Assembly (NCBI GenBank): GCA_000708525.1
Contig: JMRP01000001.1
Span: 186,001-250,000, forward strand
Length of the DNA stretch: 64,000 bases
Origin: Cyanobium sp. CACIAM 14
GTDB taxonomy: Bacteria; Cyanobacteriota; Cyanobacteriia; PCC-6307; Cyanobiaceae
Direction: 5' to 3'
Under the pieces are notes generated by a model. The model was not told the origin of the DNA. It ran no database searches and saw only the letters and a list, made by a program, of their open reading frames with translations. This document shows positions 35,862 through 44,596 of this stretch, in pieces. Positions within the stretch are counted from its first letter, which is position 1, and every line of letters starts with the position of its first letter. The position numbers and the translations under genes were made by a program.

Positions 35862-36938
35862 TCACCAGTTCTGAATGATTCCCACAGGCGTAACAACTTC
35901 GCCGATGGTGCGGATGATATCCCGTAACGTTGTGTATCCCGAATCATAGCAGGCAACAGAGTCGTTGTTCATGAGGTAGGGATTGTCAGCGTCGTTCCTG
36001 GAGTGCATGAGAAGAGAATCCACCTTTCGCTCTAGATATTTCGTCTCGCCTGTCCTCTCATTGGTCCGAACCAGGATGGCATATCGGCCTGCATTGGTGA
36101 AGCGGGTCCCTCCGGCACAGTTTCCTGCCACGACTGCCTGGGAGAATCGTGAGCCATAGGAGAAGGAGGTCGCGTCCCGGCTAATCCCGGAAATGGCATT
36201 TCCTGTTGCCGGAACGGTGAGGTTCGATATGAAGATCTTCACGCCAGTCATCGTGATCGGTGAAGGCCTCACCAATGCATTGTTCACCTGCCCGGTGGAT
36301 GGGACCACCACCTGATCGCCGGCAATGAGCGGAACATCCTGCGTCGGTTCGCCGGTGAAGAAACCCGAGAAGTCATAGGATGTCTCTTTGCCATTGCGGA
36401 TGAGCCGGATCGACGCCACGTCAGCCGTGGGCTTGATGCCGCCGGCGAAGCGAAGGGCAACCGAAAGGAAGCGGTTGGGGGAGTATTGCCCAGTCACGGC
36501 GATCGGGGGGGGCTCGGCTTCCTCGGGTGCTTTCTCGTTGATCATCACGCGCCCCGGCAGAAAGACCTCACCGGCGATGAAGACGCCAATCGGGGCCCAC
36601 TTGACGACATTCACGCCGATTCGCAGGAACGAGGGCTGAAAGAAGCGGCCGCTGATCAGCTCCCTCCGCAGTTTCTCCTTGACCTTCTCCGGCTCCAGCC
36701 CCACCACGGACAGGGGTGCGAGGTAGGGGATCTCGATCTTTCCATCGATCGATACCTCGTAGATGCCGCTGAACTCCTCGCCATCCACGATGCTGATCTT
36801 GATGCGGTCTCCCGGAGAGAGGGGCAGTGCCGAGGCTCCGCTAGCCAGAATCGTCCCCTGCAGGACCGCGCCAGCAATGCATTGGAGCCCCCTTCGGCCG
36901 AGGGAACGCACGCGAGTGACCCGTTTCCATGTCTGCAT
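35862..36938 (-). CDS. Polysaccharide export protein (Wza-like, SLBB)
   Basis: A 358-residue protein with a signal-like N-terminus (AGAVLQGTILASGASALPLS), then the PES domain (GDRIKISIVDGEEFSGIYEV, IEIPYLAPLSVVGL) and SLBB-type strands. Wza-type proteins form the outer-membrane channel for capsule and exopolysaccharide. No lipobox cysteine is evident. It is the first gene of the minus-strand operon and is divergent from the pyruvyl transferase gene. Confidence 0.88.
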   Translation of the reverse strand: MQTWKRVTRVRSLGRRGLQCIAGAVLQGTILASGASALPLSPGDRIKISIVDGEEFSGIYEVSIDGKIEIPYLAPLSVVGLEPEKVKEKLRRELISGRFFQPSFLRIGVNVVKWAPIGVFIAGEVFLPGRVMINEKAPEEAEPPPIAVTGQYSPNRFLSVALRFAGGIKPTADVASIRLIRNGKETSYDFSGFFTGEPTQDVPLIAGDQVVVPSTGQVNNALVRPSPITMTGVKIFISNLTVPATGNAISGISRDATSFSYGSRFSQAVVAGNCAGGTRFTNAGRYAILVRTNERTGETKYLERKVDSLLMHSRNDADNPYLMNNDSVACYDSGYTTLRDIIRTIGEVVTPVGIIQNW

Positions 36939-37124
36939 GAATCTTACCGGAGCGCCTAGCCAAGGCGAACCCCGCGGAGTCGCATCACCCGTTCTGCAGG
37001 TCCACCGTAGGTGCGCCGGCGGGGTTCATGATCCTTTCGGCCCACCGGGGGGCTCTCTCTGCAGGCGGAACCTGATGAAGATAGCATTCTATGGAAGACA
37101 AATCTCACCCCTCATTCTGACGCG
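36939..37124. promoter_or_regulatory. Divergent promoter region of the exopolysaccharide locus
   Basis: The 186 bases separate the two divergent arms of the locus. They must contain both promoters. A short plus-strand open frame of 25 codons (37075-37152) starts MKIAFYGRQISP and overlaps the next gene; it could be a leader or a relic of a glycosyltransferase start. Exact promoter elements could not be assigned. Confidence 0.4.
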
Positions 37125-38222
37125 ATGCCGGTGCGAGCACACCTCGGTTTGATCAATACCTATTCTTCCCTCAATATCGGGGACGCTGCTATCTATTCTG
37201 CCCTGGCGGCTCTGCTGGGGAAGGAGTACGAGATTCTGGCTGCCGTGGGAGACGATCCGCCGCGGATGATGCCTGGCCTCGTCCTATGCCCTGCTCTTCC
37301 CGTTTGCGATGTCTATCTGAGTGTCGGTGGCGACATCTTCAACAATTCTCGTGAATGGTTCCTCACCCGCCGCTTTCTTGGCAATCTCTCTGCACTCATG
37401 CGCTATCCGGATCGGACCATTCTCTTCGGTCAGTCCATCCCCGCCTCCTGCCATGGGTTCAGCTTCCAGTTGCTTGTCCGCTGTCTGCGGCGACTACCGG
37501 CGATCTGCGTACGGGATGCCCTGAGCCATCGTCGCCTGCTCGCGGCCGGGATCCAGGCACGGCTCTCCTACGACACCGCTTTCGCACTGCAGGGGTCGGC
37601 CCCGGCTCGCGAACACGCCCGTTCCCTGCTCCGCCAGGAGGAGATCGACCCCACCCAGTCCGCCCTGATCTCCGTCCGACCCTTCAGCTCCATGTACCGG
37701 CACAACAACGAGCGCTTCGTCGCTGGCCTGGCCCGGCTCTGTCGGCTTCTCGCAGATGCCGGGCTGCGCCCGCTGCTGCTGCTGCAGTCCCTGGCCCATG
37801 GTCCTGATCATGATGCCGCCGTCGCCGCGGAGATCGCGGCCCGGGAACCAAGGGCCAGGCTCGTCGATCCCTTCCACTGGGCCGGTGGAGAGGTAGCCGA
37901 CTGGGATCTTCTGATGGCGATCTTTCAGCTCGTCGGCCTCATCATCGGCGTCCGCTACCACACCTGTGTCCTGGCCCTGGCGGCGGGCCGCTTGCCCTAC
38001 AACCTCCACTATTCGAACAAGGGAAGAGATCTCAGCGAACGCCTGGGAATCCCGGGGATCGGCGTGGAGCACTTCGATCCCGATGCCCAGTTCCAGGACA
38101 TTCTCCGCACGGCGGAGAGGCGTTGGGATCCGGCTGCTGTGCGCGACCATGTGGGCAGATCACTCCGGGAGTGCCTCCGGATCCTTGAGGAGCCCGGTGT
38201 CTCGGGCCGTCACCATCAGTAG
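37125..38222 (+). CDS. Polysaccharide pyruvyl transferase family protein
   Basis: A 365-residue protein beginning GLINTYSSLNIGDAAIYSAL, the conserved start of the pyruvyl-transferase fold (also in CsaB). Further blocks are GGDIFNNSREWF, LFGQSIPASCHGF and IGVRYHTCVLALAAG. It adds a ketal-linked pyruvate from PEP to sugars of the exopolysaccharide, making it acidic. It leads the plus-strand operon. Confidence 0.85.
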   Translation: MPVRAHLGLINTYSSLNIGDAAIYSALAALLGKEYEILAAVGDDPPRMMPGLVLCPALPVCDVYLSVGGDIFNNSREWFLTRRFLGNLSALMRYPDRTILFGQSIPASCHGFSFQLLVRCLRRLPAICVRDALSHRRLLAAGIQARLSYDTAFALQGSAPAREHARSLLRQEEIDPTQSALISVRPFSSMYRHNNERFVAGLARLCRLLADAGLRPLLLLQSLAHGPDHDAAVAAEIAAREPRARLVDPFHWAGGEVADWDLLMAIFQLVGLIIGVRYHTCVLALAAGRLPYNLHYSNKGRDLSERLGIPGIGVEHFDPDAQFQDILRTAERRWDPAAVRDHVGRSLRECLRILEEPGVSGRHHQ

Positions 38223-38265
38223 AGTCGAGCCTGCCCATGGATGTTCCCCTGGCCCACTCGCCTTC

Positions 38266-39264
38266 ATGAAGGTTCTCCACATCTTGCCGCCGGGGGGCAT
38301 GAGCTGGGGGGGTGGCATTCCGGCGACCTTGACGAGTCTTGCCGAAGCGCCTGAACTGGCCTGGGTCTCGTTCCGTCAGGTTCCCCTGGAGGAAGCCGAG
38401 GTCGAAATCCGGACCTGGGCTCCCGATCTGTTCCTCTGGCATCCTGCCTGCAGCTGGCGACTGCTGCCGGGGCTCTTCCGCCTCGGCAGGGGGCGCTCTC
38501 TTCCCGGCATCGGCCTAGAACATCATTACTGCGAGGGGTTCGAGCGTCTCAAGGTTCCGAGCCAGCGCCGGTTCCGGACCCTGCTCCGCTTGTCCTACGG
38601 CTGCCTGGATCGGCTGGTCTGCGTCTCCCATGGGCAGGCTCGCTGGGTCACGGCGGCTCGGCTGGCGGATCCCAACCGGGTGCGCGTCATCCCCTTCAGC
38701 CGCACCCTGGATGACTTTTTCCAGCTCCCACTGGATCGGGAGGAGCACCGGCCCTTCCGACTCGGCGCCTACGGCCGGTTCGTGGAGCAGAAGGGCTTCC
38801 AGGCGTTGATCGAGGCGGTGCTGTTATTGCCGCGGGGCACGGTGGAACTCCGGCTGGGGGGTGGTGGCGAACTTGACTCCTCGTTGCGTCAGAAGGCTGA
38901 CCGCCACCCGGACATCCATTTCCATGGCCCCCTCACCGACGTGCCGGCCTTCCTCGCCGCCTGCGATGCCGTCGCCGTTCCCTCCCTCTGGGAGCCCTGG
39001 GGGAATGTCTGCCTCGAGGCCAGGGCGGCCGGGCGGCCGGTGATCGTCACCGCCGTGGATGGGCTGAGCGAGCAGGTGGACGGGGAGCGGGGCCTGCTGG
39101 TCCCCTCCGGGTCCCCGCAGGACCTGGCAGAGGCCATCGCCGATCTGGCGGCGCGGCCGCCGGAGCGTCTTCGCGCCATGGCGGAAGCGGCCCGCCGGAG
39201 TGCCCTTCCCTCCTGGTCCGACTTCACCGGTTCCTGGAACCACCTGCTGCGCGAATACCGGTGA
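38266..39264 (+). CDS. Glycosyltransferase family 4 protein
   Basis: A 332-residue GT-B glycosyltransferase. It begins MKVLHILPPGGMSWGGGIPA and has the phosphate-binding EX7E motif in PSLWEPWGNVCLEARAAG. It probably transfers a sugar from a nucleotide donor during repeat-unit assembly at the inner face of the membrane. The start ATG is 44 bases after the previous gene. The stop overlaps the flippase start by 4 bases. Confidence 0.88.
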   Translation: MKVLHILPPGGMSWGGGIPATLTSLAEAPELAWVSFRQVPLEEAEVEIRTWAPDLFLWHPACSWRLLPGLFRLGRGRSLPGIGLEHHYCEGFERLKVPSQRRFRTLLRLSYGCLDRLVCVSHGQARWVTAARLADPNRVRVIPFSRTLDDFFQLPLDREEHRPFRLGAYGRFVEQKGFQALIEAVLLLPRGTVELRLGGGGELDSSLRQKADRHPDIHFHGPLTDVPAFLAACDAVAVPSLWEPWGNVCLEARAAGRPVIVTAVDGLSEQVDGERGLLVPSGSPQDLAEAIADLAARPPERLRAMAEAARRSALPSWSDFTGSWNHLLREYR

Positions 39265-40535
39265 GGTTCCCATTCCTGCTCCGCCGTTTGCGTCCAGAGG
39301 ATCGGTTCGTCCGCAACGTCGGCTGGATGGGGCTCTCGGAGGTGGGCATTCGCCTCTCCCGGCTACTCGCCACGGTCATCCTGGCGCGTCTGCTGACGCC
39401 CCACGACTATGGCCTGGCAGCGCTCGTGCTGACGACGCATGAATTCATCCGCGTATTCACGAAAAACGGGATCGGCGAGAAGCTGGTGCAGGCCGGTGCC
39501 GACGAGGTGGCCGAGCTCTGCGACACCGCCTTCACCCTGAGTTGGGCGCTCGGTGGCGTCCTGTTTCTGGTGCAGTGCCTGGGATCCTTTGCGGTAGCGC
39601 ACTTCTACCGTCAACCGGAACTGGTGACCCCGATCGTTCTGATCGCCTTCACCTATCTGATCTACCCCCTCGGCTCCGTGCAGACGTCCCTGATCCTCAG
39701 GGAGAACCGGATGAACGTCTTCGGGCTCACCAACCTGGCATCGGTGGTGACCGACAACCTGCTGATTGCCATCTTGGCCCTGCGGGGATTCGGCATGTGG
39801 TCGATCATCATCCCGAAATTTCTCATTGCACCGATCTGGGTAATCATGGTTTACAGATTCCACTCCTGGCGTCCAAGCTGGCATTTCACTCTCAGACACT
39901 GGCGACGCATTCTCGGTTTCGGATCTAGAATCCTCGGTGTGGAGATGCTTAATACTCTGAGGGAAAACATCGATTACCTTCTGATCGGCCGCTTCCTCGG
40001 GGTTGTCCCTCTCGGTACCTATTACTTCGCCTTCAACGCCGGACTGGGCTTGAGCCTCAGTGCCGTCAATGCAATGGGGGTGTCCCTCTACTCCGACCTC
40101 TGCGATGTGCGGCATGACCTTGATCTTCTGCGACAGAAATATCAGCGGAACCTATCCACCATCGCCAAGGTGATCTTCCCCCTGGTGGTCCTTCAGTCTT
40201 CCCTGGCTCCCTTCTACGTCCCCCTCGTCTTCGGTCAAAAATGGGTGGAACGGGGCGCGGTTCCCATCCTGATCCTGATCTGTCTGTCCGCCCTCTCCCG
40301 CCCCTTCGCCGGCGCCGCGTCGATGCTGTTCCGTGCCATCGGCCTTCCCCAGGTGGACCTCTGGTGGAACCTGGGATTCACCCTGGTCCTGGCCTTTGCC
40401 GTGCTGGCCGGAACCCAGTTCGGCATCGTCGGCGTCGCCTTGGCCGTGCTGCTCACCCATCTGCTGCTGCAGCCCGTGTTCGCCCTCTGGGCGAGGCAGG
40501 TGGTGCTGATCCGGCCGGCGGCCTGGATCCGATGA
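39261..40535 (+). CDS. Wzx-type polysaccharide flippase (oligosaccharide transporter)
   Basis: A 424-residue membrane protein of the MATE-like polysaccharide transporter family. The N-terminus has NVGWMGLSEVGIRLSRLLAT and ILARLLTPHDYGLAAL, typical of Wzx/RfbX-like flippases. It has about twelve membrane segments. It would move lipid-linked repeat units to the periplasmic side. The start is a GTG overlapping the previous stop. Its middle part is AT-richer than its ends. Confidence 0.88.
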   Translation: MRFPFLLRRLRPEDRFVRNVGWMGLSEVGIRLSRLLATVILARLLTPHDYGLAALVLTTHEFIRVFTKNGIGEKLVQAGADEVAELCDTAFTLSWALGGVLFLVQCLGSFAVAHFYRQPELVTPIVLIAFTYLIYPLGSVQTSLILRENRMNVFGLTNLASVVTDNLLIAILALRGFGMWSIIIPKFLIAPIWVIMVYRFHSWRPSWHFTLRHWRRILGFGSRILGVEMLNTLRENIDYLLIGRFLGVVPLGTYYFAFNAGLGLSLSAVNAMGVSLYSDLCDVRHDLDLLRQKYQRNLSTIAKVIFPLVVLQSSLAPFYVPLVFGQKWVERGAVPILILICLSALSRPFAGAASMLFRAIGLPQVDLWWNLGFTLVLAFAVLAGTQFGIVGVALAVLLTHLLLQPVFALWARQVVLIRPAAWIR

Positions 40536-40538
40536 TCC

Positions 40539-41504
40539 ATGTCCTGCGCTGAGATCTCCATCGTGTTGCCGGCCTACAACGCCGGCGCCTTTCTGCGCTC
40601 CACCCTCGCCAGCGTCCGCCGCCAGTCCTTCCGGGATTGGCAGCTGCTCGTGGTCGACGATGGCTCGACGGACGACACGGCCGCCATCGTGCGGGAGATC
40701 CAGGCCGAGGATCCCCGCATCGAAGTGCTCTCGGTGGCCAACGGCGGCGTCTCCCGTGCGCGCAATCTGGGTATCGGCCACAGCCGTGCTCCCCTGATCG
40801 CCTTCCTCGACGCCGACGACCTCTGGGCCAGCGACTGCCTCGCGGTCCACCGGGAGCACCTGCGGCAGGATCCGGATCTGGGTGTCAGCTTCGGACTCGT
40901 CGAACTGCTCACCCCCGGAGGTGTACCTACGGGCAAGATCTGCCGGGCCCCCAGGGCGCCCCTGAGCGCCGCCCAGCTGCTCGCCGAGAACCTCACGATC
41001 ACCACCTCGAACTGGGTGGTCCGGCGACGGCTGTTCGAGGAGATCGGTGGGTTCGACCCCGACCTCAGACACTGTGAGGACCTCGAGTGGCTCCTGCGGC
41101 TCCGCTGCCGCTCCTCCTGGCGCATCCAGGCGGTTCCCAGGGTGACCACCTTCTACCGCAGCAGCGAAGGCGGACTCTCTTCCCAGTTGCCCCGCATGGA
41201 GGAGGGCTGGCTGCGGATGGCGGACCACGTCCGTTCCTACGCCCCGGACCTGATCGCGCGGGAGGGGGCGCTGGCGCACGCCATCCAGCTTCGCTACTTG
41301 GCGCTGCGGGCGACGCGGCTGGGTCTCCCCCTGCCCCTGGCCTGGGGGTATCTGCGGCGCGCGGTGCGCCGGGACGGACGCCTCCTGGTACGCCAGCCCA
41401 GGCCTACCCTCGGAGCCGTGATGACGCTCCTGCGCCGCACCCTCACCGGCGTGTTCCATCGCCGCGGACCCGCCGCCCCGGGACGTTCCTCCGGACGCCG
41501 CTGA
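40539..41504 (+). CDS. Glycosyltransferase family 2 protein
   Basis: A 321-residue GT-A enzyme: IVLPAYNAGAFLRSTLASV, VVDDGSTDDTAAI and the DxD-type AFLDADDLW. The ED-x-EW acceptor-site motif is in HCEDLEWLLRLRC. It adds one sugar of the repeat unit. The 3' part (after about residue 240) resembles that of the next gene, suggesting the two arose by duplication. Confidence 0.9.
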   Translation: MSCAEISIVLPAYNAGAFLRSTLASVRRQSFRDWQLLVVDDGSTDDTAAIVREIQAEDPRIEVLSVANGGVSRARNLGIGHSRAPLIAFLDADDLWASDCLAVHREHLRQDPDLGVSFGLVELLTPGGVPTGKICRAPRAPLSAAQLLAENLTITTSNWVVRRRLFEEIGGFDPDLRHCEDLEWLLRLRCRSSWRIQAVPRVTTFYRSSEGGLSSQLPRMEEGWLRMADHVRSYAPDLIAREGALAHAIQLRYLALRATRLGLPLPLAWGYLRRAVRRDGRLLVRQPRPTLGAVMTLLRRTLTGVFHRRGPAAPGRSSGRR

Positions 41505-41514
41505 TGCCCTTCTG

Positions 41515-42618
41515 ATGCCGCCCCTCGTCTCCGTCGTCGTCCCCGTCTACAACGCCGCCGCCACGGTGGTGGCGGCCGTTGAGTCGGTGCTGGCCCAGAC
41601 CCATCGCGATCTGGAGGTGCTGATCGTCGACGACGGCTCCCCCGACGACAGCATCGAGCGCTGCCGCCGCCTCGGCGACCCCCGCATCCTGATCCTGCAG
41701 CAGGCCAACCGCGGCCTGGCCGGAGCCCGCAACACCGGCATCCGGCACTGCCACGGCGCCTTCATCGGCTTCCTCGACAGCGATGATCTCTGGGATCCCG
41801 CCAAGGTGGAGCGCCACCTGGAGCATTTCCGCCGCCGTCCGGAGGTGGGCCTGAGCTTCTCCTGTTCCCGCTTCATCGACGAGGCGGGGGAACCGCTCGG
41901 GATCCTGCAGCTAGGGCGCCTCACCGACATCACCCCTCAATACCTGTTCTGCCGCAATCCCATCGGCAACGGTTCCTCCGTCCTGATGCGGCGCGAGGCC
42001 CTCGAGGCGATCGCCTTCCGGGCGAATGTCCATGGGGAGGAAGAAACCTTCTACTTCGACGACACCTTCCGCCAGTCCGAGGACGTGGAGTGCTGGCTGC
42101 GCCTGGCGCTCACCACCGACTGGCGGATCGAGGGCATCCCCGACGTGCTCACCTCCTACCGGGTGAACAACAGCGGACTCTCGGCCAACGTGATGAAGCA
42201 GTACGAATCATGGCAAAGAGTGCTGGCCAAGGCCTCCTCCTACGCGCCCGACTTCGTGCGGCTCCACGGCGACCAGGCCCGCGCCTACCAGCTCCGCTAC
42301 CTGGCCCGCCGGGCCACACAGCTGCGCCTGCCCGCTCTGGCGCTGCGCCTGATCCACCGGGCTCTGCTGCTGCACTGGCAGCTGCTGCTCGAGGAGCCCC
42401 GGCGCACGCTGATCACCCTGCTGGCGGCCTGGCTGCTGCTGCTCCTGCCGCCACCGCTCTATCGCCGCCTGGAGGCGGCGATGTTCTCCTTCACAGGCGC
42501 CAGCCAGCGCCGCACCATCGCGCGCAGCCAGAGGCGTGGCGCCCGCTCGGCGGAGGCGGCGCTGCCACCGGGAAGCGCCGGGGAAAACGGTTCGATCGGA
42601 GGTTGGTCCAGGCGATGA
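41515..42618 (+). CDS. Glycosyltransferase family 2 protein
   Basis: A 367-residue GT-A enzyme with VVVPVYNAAATVVAAVESVL, IVDDGSPDDSIE, FLDSDDLWDPAK and the acceptor motif QSEDVECWLRLAL. A hydrophobic stretch near residues 302-320 (ITLLAAWLLLLLPPPLY) may anchor it to the membrane. The product is a likely paralogue of the previous gene. The stop overlaps the pssD start (ATGA). Confidence 0.9.
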   Translation: MPPLVSVVVPVYNAAATVVAAVESVLAQTHRDLEVLIVDDGSPDDSIERCRRLGDPRILILQQANRGLAGARNTGIRHCHGAFIGFLDSDDLWDPAKVERHLEHFRRRPEVGLSFSCSRFIDEAGEPLGILQLGRLTDITPQYLFCRNPIGNGSSVLMRREALEAIAFRANVHGEEETFYFDDTFRQSEDVECWLRLALTTDWRIEGIPDVLTSYRVNNSGLSANVMKQYESWQRVLAKASSYAPDFVRLHGDQARAYQLRYLARRATQLRLPALALRLIHRALLLHWQLLLEEPRRTLITLLAAWLLLLLPPPLYRRLEAAMFSFTGASQRRTIARSQRRGARSAEAALPPGSAGENGSIGGWSRR

Positions 42619-43070
42619 AGATCCTCCTGGTCGCCTCCGCCGACGCCAACCTGCGGGGCCTCCGTCTGCTGGAACCGTTCTGGTCGCGGCATCGCCGCCT
42701 CTGGGTGACCGGCCAGGGGGTCGCGGTGCCTCCCGAACTGGCAGGTGAGAGCATGATCCGCGCCCACGGCCCCACCCACCGCAATCTTCCGAACCTGCTG
42801 CGCAACGCCCTGCTGGCCCTGAGCCTGCTGCTGCGCGAACGGCCGCGGCTGATCGTCGCCACAGGAGCCGGCGTCGCCGTGCCGTTCCTGATCCTGGGCC
42901 GCCTTCTCGGCGCCAGCACCGTGTACATCGAATCGATCACCCGCACCGAGAGTCTGAGCCTCACCGCCCGTCTTTCGCTGCCGTTCCTCAGCGTGATCTA
43001 CGTGCACTGGCCCCAGCTGCAGCGCCGGGTTCCCTGGGCGGAACTGATCGTTCCCGAGGAAGCATCGTGA
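42615..43070 (+). CDS. PssD/Alg14-like N-terminal glycosyltransferase subunit
   Basis: A 151-residue protein with MKILLVASADANLRGLRLL and ATGAGVAVPFLILGRLLGAS, typical of the acceptor half of split GT28 (Alg14/PssD) enzymes. A membrane-associated helix is likely near residues 50-80. It works only together with the PssE-like donor half encoded next. Start and stop codons overlap on both sides. Confidence 0.82.
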   Translation: MKILLVASADANLRGLRLLEPFWSRHRRLWVTGQGVAVPPELAGESMIRAHGPTHRNLPNLLRNALLALSLLLRERPRLIVATGAGVAVPFLILGRLLGASTVYIESITRTESLSLTARLSLPFLSVIYVHWPQLQRRVPWAELIVPEEAS

Positions 43071-43597
43071 TCCTCGTGCACCTCGGCGAGGAGCCGTTCC
43101 GCTTCGATCGTCTGCTGGGATGGCTGGAGCTGTTCCTGCGGAGGGGCTTCCTGGCGGAGGAGCTGCTCGTGGTGGGTGGCGACGGGCAGGCACTGCCGGC
43201 CCAGCTGCGGGACCACCGCGCGCCGGCGGGAGCCGCGTTCGCGCCCCTGGCCGCCCGGGCCCGCGCCGTCATCGCCGATGCCGGCGAGTCGACCCTGCAG
43301 CGGCTCGAGGACGTGGAGACCCCCTTCCTTCTGGTGCCCCGCTCCCAGCGCTTCGGAGAACAGGTAGACGATCACCAGGTGGAGCTGGCGCTGGTCCTCG
43401 GCGACCTGGGTGTGCCGATCGCCTGGGGGCCGGGGGATCTGCTGCGGTTCCTCGCCGCGCCTCGCCGCGCTGCCCTCGCCGATCTCTCCGGCGGCTCGGC
43501 CCGGGCCCTATGCCAGGCCCTGGAGCGGCGGTTCCCTGCTCCGGTGCCCCAGGTCAACTCCCCAGAGCGCCACCAGGGAAGGGGGGAGCGGCGATGA
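43067..43597 (+). CDS. PssE/Alg13-like C-terminal glycosyltransferase subunit
   Basis: A 176-residue protein: MILVHLGEEPFRFDRLLGWL, then ADAGESTLQRLEDVETPFLL and RSQRFGEQVDDHQVELA, the donor-binding GT28 C-terminal domain. Together with the PssD-like protein it forms one active glycosyltransferase. The stop overlaps the start of the sugar transferase gene. Confidence 0.85.
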   Translation: MILVHLGEEPFRFDRLLGWLELFLRRGFLAEELLVVGGDGQALPAQLRDHRAPAGAAFAPLAARARAVIADAGESTLQRLEDVETPFLLVPRSQRFGEQVDDHQVELALVLGDLGVPIAWGPGDLLRFLAAPRRAALADLSGGSARALCQALERRFPAPVPQVNSPERHQGRGERR

Positions 43598-44592
43598 GCG
43601 ACGCCCTCCCGAGCAGCCAGCACTTGGAGCGGACGCAGCTCCCGACCGGAGCCCTTCTGGTGCGTCTGCCGGAACGCCTCACAGTGCGCGAGGCAGTGCC
43701 GTTCCGCGAGGCCTTCGAATCCCTGCTGAGGGACGATCCCGCCACGGTGATCCTCGACTGCGCCGGCCTGACCCTGATCGACAGCAGCGGCATCGGCGCG
43801 TTGGTCGGCGCGCTCAAGGCGGGCCGCCATACCGGGATCCCGCTGGAGGCCTGGAGCGTGGGCGGACAGGTCCGCCTGGCGCTGGAGCTGGCGGGGCTCG
43901 AGCGGATCCTGCCCATCGAACCCCGCACCGAGGCGCTGCCCGCCCGCAGCGACCAGCGCCCGACGGCCCGACCGCCCCTCACCCATCCCTCCGTGCGCTG
44001 CCGGCCGAAGCGCCTGCTCGACGTGGTGGGGGCGCTGGTGGGCCTGGCGATCACGGCGGTGCTGTTCCTGCCGATCGTTCTCGCCATCCGGCTCGACTCG
44101 CCGGGGCCGATTCTCTTCGGCCAGGTCCGCTGCGGCTGGATGGGACGGCGCTTCCGGCTGTGGAAGTTCCGCTCGATGGTGAGCAACGCCGAGGCCCTGC
44201 GAGCCAGCGTCCCCAACCAGGCCAGCGGGGCGATCTTCAAGAACGACGCCGATCCGCGCATCACCCGCGTCGGTCGCCTCCTGCGCCGCACCAGCCTCGA
44301 CGAGCTGCCCCAGTTCTGGAACGTGCTGGTCGGCGACATGAGCCTGATCGGCACCCGCCCGCCCACTCCCGACGAGGTGGAGCGCTACGCGATCCCCAGC
44401 TGGCAGCGGTTCGACGTGCGCCCGGGGATGTCGGGCGAATGGCAGGTGAGCGGTCGCTCCAGCATCCGCGACTTCGAGGATGTGATCGCCCTTGATCTCC
44501 GTTACCAGGAGCGCTGGAGCTTCCTCTACGACCTGAAGCTGATCCTGCGCACCCTGCGGGTGATCTTCAGCCGAGAATCGGGAGCCGCCTGA
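43594..44592 (+). CDS. STAS domain fused to initiating sugar transferase (polyprenyl glycosylphosphotransferase)
   Basis: A 332-residue protein with an unusual domain order. Residues about 12-115 form a STAS domain with the phosphorylation loop TLIDSSGIGAL (S64/S65). Residues about 145-330 form the bacterial sugar transferase: KRLLDVVGALVGLAIT, LDSPGPILFGQVRCGWMG, RLWKFRSMV, RRTSLDELPQFWNVL, and RPGMSGEWQVSGRS. That enzyme moves the first sugar phosphate onto undecaprenyl phosphate. The usual CoA-binding or multi-helix N-terminus is absent. The ATG overlaps the previous stop; an RsbW-like kinase gene follows after 4 bases. The STAS domain is probably a regulatory switch. Confidence 0.92.
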   Translation: MSDALPSSQHLERTQLPTGALLVRLPERLTVREAVPFREAFESLLRDDPATVILDCAGLTLIDSSGIGALVGALKAGRHTGIPLEAWSVGGQVRLALELAGLERILPIEPRTEALPARSDQRPTARPPLTHPSVRCRPKRLLDVVGALVGLAITAVLFLPIVLAIRLDSPGPILFGQVRCGWMGRRFRLWKFRSMVSNAEALRASVPNQASGAIFKNDADPRITRVGRLLRRTSLDELPQFWNVLVGDMSLIGTRPPTPDEVERYAIPSWQRFDVRPGMSGEWQVSGRSSIRDFEDVIALDLRYQERWSFLYDLKLILRTLRVIFSRESGAA

Positions 44593-44596
44593 ACCG

